A DNA stretch of 64,000 bases from Acetatifactor muris (GTDB taxonomy: Bacteria; Bacillota; Clostridia; Lachnospirales; Lachnospiraceae). The stretch lies in the NCBI GenBank assembly GCA_023663635.1, contig JAMPHD010000004.1, forward strand, positions 82,266 to 146,265, in the 5' to 3' direction. Position 1 is the first letter of the stretch. Every line of letters starts with the position of its first letter. The notes below the pieces were generated by a model. The model ran no database searches. It was given only the letters and a program-made list of their open reading frames with translations, and was not told the origin of the DNA. Shown here in pieces: positions 58,169-64,000 of the stretch. The position numbers and the translations under genes were made by a program.

Positions 58169-58744
58169 TCAAAAACTTTTGATTAATGCTATGATGCTGA
58201 CCACACAACTGATCAATGCAATAAAACTTGCTGAGAATGCATATATCTGGTTACTGTCAGTTTCCTTATCAAACGCTTGACCCGCTAATGCAAAAATGCT
58301 TCCAAACGTAAGAACACATATTACCACAGAAAAGAAAAATAATATCTCAATCCCTATCAACCCCTTACTTATTTGAATTATCTGATATATGATTGCCCAA
58401 ATGCCATATATCCATATCACAAAACCACTAATTTTTAATGCCCCGGAAACAATAAGTACAAGCATATTTTCATATATCCGATGCCGTACTTTAAACTTCT
58501 TGTTAATTTTCCATGGCCAAAAAATTACATTCAAAAAGAACAAAAGCTTTAAATACCATTTTCCTTTTTTCTCATCCCCAGATTCATCCTGGTTCACTCT
58601 ACTTGTTTCACTCTCTATTTTTTTAAGTGCTTTATAAAAAGCCTCCGCTTGAATCTCAATCATGTCATCCCGTGATAGGGTATTTTCATATCTTATGATT
58701 TTTTCTTCTTTCTTCCGACTCTTTGTGTTCTTTCTTTTACTCAT
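58169..58744 (-). CDS. Membrane protein downstream of the AIPR gene
   Basis: 191 residues from the ATG at 58744 (AGAGG upstream). A charged Lys-rich head (SKRKNTKSRKKEEK) and a helical linker precede about four membrane helices (VLIVSGALKISGFVIWIYGIWAII; LFFFSVVICVLTFG; AFSASFIALISCVVSIIALI). No family recognised. It lies 24 bp after the AIPR stop and in the same AT-rich composition, so it might be a membrane effector or anchor in an abortive system. Confidence 0.65.
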   Translation of the reverse strand: MSKRKNTKSRKKEEKIIRYENTLSRDDMIEIQAEAFYKALKKIESETSRVNQDESGDEKKGKWYLKLLFFLNVIFWPWKINKKFKVRHRIYENMLVLIVSGALKISGFVIWIYGIWAIIYQIIQISKGLIGIEILFFFSVVICVLTFGSIFALAGQAFDKETDSNQIYAFSASFIALISCVVSIIALIKSF

Positions 58745-58768
58745 ATCCTCTACTGCCACCCTCAATAA

Positions 58769-60568
58769 CTAGCGCGCAATAAAAATAGTATCAAAAGATT
58801 CCTTAAATACCGTATTTCTGTTGTACTGCCCCCACAATCGCTTTATTACATCTTCATAGTAGCTGATATCTGTTTTGAGATAGTTCGAGGGAATCAAATC
58901 ACCTTGAGCACGATAACGCGCATTATAGAAACATTCACCAAGCACCTCAACTCCTATAACAGAGAAAATCTGAAAAATTAATTCCTTTTCATTATCCACG
59001 TTATTATGTATGAGCCTCTCAAGTCCATCTGTCTTCCGCAGTTCCAACTTAAGTTCATCTTGGCTGTTCATCAAGCAGGAAATATGCCCGTATTCAAATA
59101 CACCACTTTGCACTTTACATAAAAACACTATACACGCTAATTGAAATGTCCTACCATTTCTAAACATCGGCAACTCTGTTGTCTCATCATATCCTTTATC
59201 CTTTATTTCACTCTTCAGAAACTGAGTATAATAGTAATCCAATTTTAAAAGATCTGCATATATTCGAGCGTTCACTGCAGAACCATAAATTGAATAATAA
59301 TATTCATTTTGAAACATGCGCGCGGGATTACTTCTTGCCGATCCCGGCATCTGAAGAACTGCAGCCAGTCCCAACTTACCAATAGTGGCCATTGTAGCAG
59401 ATTCATATGGTTCGCAAAATTGCTTAGCAGGAACTTTATCCCCACGCTTAGTGACATAATACACATGCTGTCCCGCCAACCGTTCCCGCAAACTGAGTTG
59501 TTCCGGAGTATTAGCTTTCATGTCGGCAGTATCTATCTTTTTTTGTGAATTTGTTGCTTCCGCAATGCTTAAAATGAAATCATCTTTTTCCGTAGAATTT
59601 TCGCCAATGGCTTTGACAACTTTACATTGCAGAAAAAAATCTGTGTTTATATCCGCATGTCCGATTCGATTTGTAGTTTGCCCACCATTGACGATAGAAA
59701 ATTGCCACAGTTTAAGTTCTATCCCGTCAACATCAAAATCTTCACAGACAATCAGAATGCCATTATTTTTATACCAAAAATTATTGGGATCTTTTTTAAT
59801 TGATTTTTCTATCCCACTATCGACATCCTTTTTGCGAATGTAATATCTAAGATTCATTCCTAACAAACCGTTCCTGCGACGCGCAGACAAATCCTGTAGA
59901 GAACGGGCAGAAATATTACAAATAATAGAATCCTCATATTCTAAATAATTATCCGGCTTATCAATGAACAAACGATCATAGTCCACAAACTTGCGTCCGT
60001 TTTCAACCAGTTCAATTTGATCCTCAATATCCTGCCTAAAAACAAATTCGAGATCATAATTTTTAAAATTTGACCGTACAAATTTTTCAATTTTATTTCG
60101 TGCACGCCTATCTTTCGGGCTAAAAGAAGTAAAGAAAATAATCTTAATATCACCATCATCAGACATAGAACTTCTGGCATTTCTGTATGCGGTGACCATG
60201 CTTGAACTGTAATTAGCAAGTTTACAATTATCAAGATCCCGCAACGTGGAAGAAATTTGAATCAATTCAGCCGTAATATCTTTATCACTTAAGGGTGAAT
60301 TTTCATAAAATTTACTTTGAACAATAATTACATCATTATTTTCACTCGTGGGATCATTAAATACGGCATCTATCCCACCATCATTTTTCCCATCGGTAAT
60401 ATATTCCTGTAAAAACAGTTCCGGATCAAATGCAACACCCGGATCACTGAAATAAAAATACTTTAAGCAGAGCAGTATAAACAAATGATAATCCTGATAA
60501 TTTCTCAATCCAGGATATTTCTTCTTCAATGCGTCAATTCTGGAAAAAAGAAAATTTGTGTCTTCCAT
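58769..60568 (-). CDS. AIPR family (abortive infection) protein with PD-(D/E)XK nuclease motif
   Basis: 599 residues from the ATG at 60568 (AGAGGAAG upstream). N-terminal nuclease-like core NDGGIDAVF ... IIVQSKF (Asp67, Gln84-x-Lys86) matches the DGGIDG...VQaK pattern of restriction-type PD-(D/E)XK folds. The AIPR domain follows with NNFWYKNNGILIVCEDF and FSIVNGGQTTNRIG. AIPR proteins were named from abortive phage resistance and occur with methyltransferases in defence islands. Here it faces a divergent operon of two adenine methyltransferases, so it could be the missing cutting partner. Strongly AT-rich coding. Confidence 0.87.
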   Translation of the reverse strand: MEDTNFLFSRIDALKKKYPGLRNYQDYHLFILLCLKYFYFSDPGVAFDPELFLQEYITDGKNDGGIDAVFNDPTSENNDVIIVQSKFYENSPLSDKDITAELIQISSTLRDLDNCKLANYSSSMVTAYRNARSSMSDDGDIKIIFFTSFSPKDRRARNKIEKFVRSNFKNYDLEFVFRQDIEDQIELVENGRKFVDYDRLFIDKPDNYLEYEDSIICNISARSLQDLSARRRNGLLGMNLRYYIRKKDVDSGIEKSIKKDPNNFWYKNNGILIVCEDFDVDGIELKLWQFSIVNGGQTTNRIGHADINTDFFLQCKVVKAIGENSTEKDDFILSIAEATNSQKKIDTADMKANTPEQLSLRERLAGQHVYYVTKRGDKVPAKQFCEPYESATMATIGKLGLAAVLQMPGSARSNPARMFQNEYYYSIYGSAVNARIYADLLKLDYYYTQFLKSEIKDKGYDETTELPMFRNGRTFQLACIVFLCKVQSGVFEYGHISCLMNSQDELKLELRKTDGLERLIHNNVDNEKELIFQIFSVIGVEVLGECFYNARYRAQGDLIPSNYLKTDISYYEDVIKRLWGQYNRNTVFKESFDTIFIAR

Positions 60569-60628
60569 ATGGTAACTTCCTCTCTCGTACATTATAAATA
60601 TTGCACATTATTTTCCGGTTCGTCACTT

Positions 60629-60751
60629 TCATATTATCAATGACGCTGCACAAGCTCTAATGCCAAGCTTTTCTCCATACAATTTAGGGCTCATGCATAT
60701 TTCTTCAACAAAAGTATGGATTTGATCTTTATTATAATCTATTACCGACAT
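60629..60751 (-). CDS. Short ORF of 40 codons in the AIPR-antitoxin intergenic region
   Basis: It encodes MSVIDYNKDQIHTFVEEICM... and ends at 60629. No clear ribosome binding site is seen. It could be an N-terminal remnant of a lost gene or chance. The remaining 60569-60898 sequence is AT-rich; no other feature was identified apart from the promoter described next. Confidence 0.2.
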   Translation of the reverse strand: MSVIDYNKDQIHTFVEEICMSPKLYGEKLGIRACAASLII

Positions 60752-60898
60752 AAATACAATTATTTCTTAAAAACTAATCGACCATAGTTTCCATCAAGAA
60801 AGGCATAAGGAAATATAAGACAAGAAAATATAGGAATGATATTAAATTTTAGTTGCCGAATCATTACTTTTATAATTATATTTTGCTCCACAAATAAC

Positions 60899-60927
60899 TT
60901 GCCTATAATAACGAATTGTGTTATTAT
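60899..60927 (+). promoter_or_regulatory. Promoter and overlapping operator of the antitoxin-methyltransferase operon
   Basis: TTGCCT (60899-60904) and TATTAT (60922-60927) with a 17-base spacer. A perfect inverted repeat ATAATAAC / GTTATTAT (60905-60912, 60920-60927; 7-base centre) fills the spacer and covers the -10 box, exactly where a Phd/YefM-type autorepressor would bind. Confidence 0.65.
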
Positions 60928-60956
60928 CAAATAAATAGATTCTCTTGGAGGTAAAC

Positions 60957-61181
60957 ATGACAACACAAAAAGCATCTATTGTTCCAGAGTATGAAGGAAT
61001 TACATCATTCCAAAAGGGACAGGCCGCCAGACTGTTCAAGAGAGTTGTAGACGAAGATCAAGTGCTTATTGTGAACAAACAAAACAAACCGCAAAATGTC
61101 ATCATTTCTTATGATAGATACCTTCGATTGAAAAACCAAGGGATCGACATATGTACTGTTGCAGGAGGTCGTGAAGAATGA
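60957..61181 (+). CDS. Phd/YefM-like antitoxin-type transcription factor
   Basis: 74 residues from the ATG at 60957 (GGAGG five bases upstream). The pattern GITSFQKGQAARLFKRVVDEDQVLIVNKQNKPQNVIISYDRYLRL matches Phd/YefM antitoxins, whose N-terminal domain binds operator DNA. A separate toxin gene is not seen; the next gene is a DNA methyltransferase whose ATG overlaps this stop by 4 bp. It may thus serve as a controller (C-protein-like) of methyltransferase expression. The C-terminal toxin-binding tail is short. Confidence 0.78.
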   Translation: MTTQKASIVPEYEGITSFQKGQAARLFKRVVDEDQVLIVNKQNKPQNVIISYDRYLRLKNQGIDICTVAGGREE

Positions 61182-62857
61182 TGTCATTGAATGGTTACGG
61201 TGTAGTGTATACACCTAAAACATTGGCGAATTTTACCGCAAAGTTATTACTTAGCGAAACAACTTCTGATATTTTGAACCCTATTCAGCCTATAACGGTT
61301 TTAGATCCCGCTTGCGGTGAAGGAATTTTGCTAAGCGAATTTTCTCATGAATATAATCTTCATCACAAACAATCTATTCATTATATAGGAGTGGATATTG
61401 AGAGCGACGTAGTTGATTATAATAAAAAGCGATTCAATGATAAGTCATATCAATTTATATGTAAAAACGCCCTTATTCCTTCAGAAAAAATAACCGCTAT
61501 AAATTATTGGCGGCATAAAGCAAAAGATCTTACCTTTGTAATTGCCAATCCTCCGTGGAGCTCAGAGAAAGTTTTTTTAAAATCCGATCTTTCTCAAGCT
61601 GGATATGAATTTTATACGGGACAATATGATAGTTATGTACTATTTATTGAATTGTGCCTAAAATTGGTCAAAAAAAGTGGCATGCTAGCATTTATTATCC
61701 CTGATTCACTTTTTTCGAGCGAGAACAAAAAATTGAGAGAACATTTGGTGAAACATACTCAAATCAAAGTAATTGCACGTTTGGGAGAAAAACTTTTTCC
61801 TAATATAAATAGAGCAACAAGTATTATTGTTCTAAAAAACAGTGTTCCTGCACCAGATAGTACTACAAAGTGCTATAGACTTGATACAATGGATAGAAAA
61901 GGTTTCTTGTTAGGTACACTTGATATATTTAATTCATATATTCAAAAAAGTCATACTGTACTGCAAAAGAGATTTGAGGATAATCAAAATTATATTTTTG
62001 ATATAGATGTTCGCATGGAAGAAGAAACTTTGTTAAAAAAAATAGAAACTAATCACATTGAATGGAAATCAGTGTTTCACTTTGGAAGAGGTGTGGAAAT
62101 TTCCAAGTCCGGAAGTGTGGTTAAATGTGAACATTGCAAATCTGTTCAAGGATATTCTAAAAAGCATTTGAAATTAAGTAGCAAAGTATGCCAATTTTGT
62201 GGTAAAAGCACACCCATAAACGATTCCAACATCTTTGAAATTATCTCATCGACTAATAAAGCCGGATATGTTCCAGTGTATGTTGGCGAAAATTTACATC
62301 GGTATAGTTTTGATGGCATAAGATATATACTCCCAAATGTCAAGGGTATTAATTACAAAAATGCGGAACTATACTATCCTCCAAAGATATTAATAAGGAA
62401 AACCGGATTAGGAATATATGCTTGCATCGACTATGAAAGCACTTATATCAGTCAAACAATTTATTCTTGTAACTACATCCAAAAAAATAACTTTGTACCC
62501 CTTGAATACTATTTAGGTGTATTGAATTCAAGGGTTGTGTATTACTATTATCTTAAAAAGTATGGTGAAAACGAATGGAAGTCACATCCTTATTTAACAA
62601 AGGATATTATTTTTTCACTTCCAATTAAACAAGTTAATAATTCAAATTTAGACATATGTCAAGAAATTGCACAATTAGTACGAGAAATTCAAAATAACTA
62701 TTCCCGTAAGCTTGATTTGGAAATAGAAAAGCTTGTTTTGAAATTGTATGAAATAAGCCGAGAAGAATTTAATTTCATTATGAATGAACTTAACAATCTT
62801 CCTGATTTGAACGCAGTTAATCAAATGAAAATATCAATTGGAGAACTATATGTATAG
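61178..62857 (+). CDS. N6-adenine DNA methyltransferase (gamma class, Eco57I/TaqI-like)
   Basis: 559 residues. Motif I is LDPACGEGILL (Asp43-Gly49) and motif IV is IANPPW (124-127), the N-6 adenine gamma arrangement; a target-recognition region fills the C-terminal half. An internal zinc finger, CEHCKS ... CQFCGK, is inserted near residues 310-345, unusual for the class. GGAGG lies nine bases before the ATG. Last codons overlap the next gene. Low-GC like its neighbours. It should methylate one strand of an unknown site. Confidence 0.88.
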   Translation: MMSLNGYGVVYTPKTLANFTAKLLLSETTSDILNPIQPITVLDPACGEGILLSEFSHEYNLHHKQSIHYIGVDIESDVVDYNKKRFNDKSYQFICKNALIPSEKITAINYWRHKAKDLTFVIANPPWSSEKVFLKSDLSQAGYEFYTGQYDSYVLFIELCLKLVKKSGMLAFIIPDSLFSSENKKLREHLVKHTQIKVIARLGEKLFPNINRATSIIVLKNSVPAPDSTTKCYRLDTMDRKGFLLGTLDIFNSYIQKSHTVLQKRFEDNQNYIFDIDVRMEEETLLKKIETNHIEWKSVFHFGRGVEISKSGSVVKCEHCKSVQGYSKKHLKLSSKVCQFCGKSTPINDSNIFEIISSTNKAGYVPVYVGENLHRYSFDGIRYILPNVKGINYKNAELYYPPKILIRKTGLGIYACIDYESTYISQTIYSCNYIQKNNFVPLEYYLGVLNSRVVYYYYLKKYGENEWKSHPYLTKDIIFSLPIKQVNNSNLDICQEIAQLVREIQNNYSRKLDLEIEKLVLKLYEISREEFNFIMNELNNLPDLNAVNQMKISIGELYV

Positions 62858-63917
62858 ATATATTGGAAATAAAACAAAATTGCTACCAATTTTGTTAGAA
62901 ACTATTGCTGAAGAGGCTCCTTCAAATGCAACCGTTGTTGATTTAATGTCTGGTACAGGAAGTGTTGCAGTTGCGTTGAGAAAACAGGGATACCATGTGA
63001 TTGCTTCTGATATGATGACATATTCTAAACATCACTTAGTAACGCAATTGTTATTGAATTCACCCCCTTCTTTCCAAAAAGTTGTTGCCCATTTAAATAT
63101 TGGAACTACCGAATTATCAGGATATGAGGCAGTATTGAGGCATTTGAATTCCTTGCCCGAAAAGGAAAGCTATTTTTTCAATGAATTTTCTCCAGATGGT
63201 ACGCCCAGCAACGGTTCTCCTAGTAGAAAATATTTCACGTCCCAAAATGCCAAAAAGATTGATGCAATTAGAGAACAAATTAATGCATGGATTGAAAATG
63301 ATTTAATCACATCAGAAGAAGAATCTGTCTTAAAGCACACGTTGATTATGGCGGTTAATGATGTAGCAAATATTTCTGGAACGTATGGTTATTTCTTATC
63401 CAAATTTAATGCAAATTCATTAGAACCAATTGCATTAAAACCAATTCAATTTGTATGCGAAGGAAACACACAAAATACAGTTATTCAAGGTTTTGCCGAA
63501 AATATTGCTTCTGGTATAGTTGCAGATGTGTGTTATATTGATCCACCCTACATGAAACGTCAATACGCTGCCAATTATCATATTTTAGAAACTATTGCGC
63601 GGGGAGATTTTCCTGAAACAATAGGAAAGAGCGGGTTGCGAAATTGGTGGGATCAACATTCAAAATTTTGTACGAAAACCAAAATCCGAGAATCTTTTTC
63701 TAAAGTAATCACTGAGATGAGCTGTAACAAATTTATAATCAGTTATAGCGAAGATGGATTGCTTTCATTGGATGAATTGATAGAACTGTTTTCTATGTTT
63801 GGTACGGTAACATACAAAAATATTGAATATTCAAGATTTAGAAGTAACAATAGCAATCTCTCGAAAAAATTTAATGAATACATCATAATTCTGGCGAAGA
63901 GAGAAAGCGTGGTATGA
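62850..63917 (+). CDS. D12-class (Dam-like) adenine DNA methyltransferase
   Basis: 355 residues from the ATG at 62850 (GGAG six bases upstream), overlapping the previous stop by 8 bp. N-terminal RYIGNKTKLLP and VVDLMSGTGSVAVAL are the D12-class motifs X and I, and the catalytic DPPYMKRQYAANYH (Asp231-Tyr234) is motif IV. It may methylate the second strand or half-site of an asymmetric sequence recognised with the gamma enzyme. It ends inside the terminator stem. Confidence 0.9.
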   Translation: MYRYIGNKTKLLPILLETIAEEAPSNATVVDLMSGTGSVAVALRKQGYHVIASDMMTYSKHHLVTQLLLNSPPSFQKVVAHLNIGTTELSGYEAVLRHLNSLPEKESYFFNEFSPDGTPSNGSPSRKYFTSQNAKKIDAIREQINAWIENDLITSEEESVLKHTLIMAVNDVANISGTYGYFLSKFNANSLEPIALKPIQFVCEGNTQNTVIQGFAENIASGIVADVCYIDPPYMKRQYAANYHILETIARGDFPETIGKSGLRNWWDQHSKFCTKTKIRESFSKVITEMSCNKFIISYSEDGLLSLDELIELFSMFGTVTYKNIEYSRFRSNNSNLSKKFNEYIIILAKRESVV

Positions 63918-63940
63918 CTCGCTCACGCTTTCTCTTTTTT
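63900..63940 (+). terminator. Intrinsic terminator of the methyltransferase operon
   Basis: AGAGAAAGCGTG pairs perfectly with CACGCTTTCTCT (12 bp, 12-base loop), followed by six T. The left arm overlaps the end of the D12 gene. It closes the operon, so no further gene (for example a restriction endonuclease) is expected on the same transcript. Confidence 0.9.
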
Positions 63941-64000
63941 AACCTGAGTGTGTGAACAAAAGTCTGTAAATACAGATCTTCCGTGATAATGATTGGGCTG

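Noticed and set aside
60957..61181. Classical type II toxin-antitoxin pair
   Set aside because: Only the antitoxin-like protein is present; the following gene is a full-size DNA methyltransferase, not a small RelE/Doc toxin.

Overview
This window looks like a chromosomal segment of a spore-forming, strictly anaerobic member of the Clostridia, most likely the family Lachnospiraceae. The evidence is: spoVAD and spoVAE-type sporulation genes, an oxygen-sensitive class III ribonucleotide reductase, a GerMN lipoprotein, a DUF5721-type protein, Firmicutes-style GGAGG ribosome binding sites and -35/-10 promoters. Most of the window is moderately GC-rich. The last ~6 kb (about 58.1-63.95 kb) is visibly AT-rich and carries defence-type genes, so it was probably acquired horizontally. 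I found no rRNA, tRNA or CRISPR array.

Layout. 1-3.6 kb: the edge of a LanC-like gene, then a sulfur amino-acid module (PatB/MalY C-S lyase, trans-sulfuration enzyme, LysR regulator). 3.8-12.6 kb: ten co-directional minus-strand genes with small gaps. A complete polar amino-acid ABC importer and a cytidylate-kinase-like protein are followed by a circularly permuted ATP-grasp, an alpha-E protein, a transglutaminase and two M14-family proteins, one of which has lost its zinc and catalytic residues. A strong promoter, an intrinsic terminator and a possible leader peptide precede the importer, so the set may be one attenuated operon for importing an amino acid and building or trimming an amide-linked product. 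12.7-20.3 kb: a frameshifted FUSC-HAD fusion, pyrF, nrdD with a fused glutaredoxin-like domain and putative NrdR sites, a TPR lipoprotein, mscL with a zinc ribbon, and holA. 20.3-29.1 kb: a frameshifted polytopic membrane protein, then an operon-like run comEA / response regulator / histidine kinase / GerMN lipoprotein / comEC. 29-37.7 kb: a small DMT transporter, an orphan solute-binding protein and a complete arginine block (argC-GNAT-argJ-argB-argD, divergent from argG) around an ArgR-type control region.

37.8-51.5 kb is a mixed housekeeping stretch: DegV, DUF5721, spoVAE, ridA, spoVAD, hemerythrin-CheX-like, two MATE exporters, SDR, Fe-S aldo/keto reductase, a heptad coiled-coil protein, an ECF sigma/anti-sigma pair and trpS. 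It holds several unusual non-coding features: a large imperfect hairpin element, a REP-like motif inside spoVAD and a 38-bp tandem repeat carrying promoter-like sequence.

51.5-63.95 kb is a defence island. It contains an Rpn-family nuclease, two unrecognised proteins, a PLD-nuclease/DEAH helicase overlapping a SAM methyltransferase, a membrane protein and an AIPR (abortive infection) nuclease. Divergent from AIPR is an operon of a Phd/YefM-like antitoxin and two adenine-N6 DNA methyltransferases, with an operator-like inverted repeat in its promoter. No dedicated restriction endonuclease accompanies the methyltransferases within the window. Three genes in the window carry single-base frameshifts, two of them in poly-G tracts; these could be assembly errors, decay or phase-variable switches.
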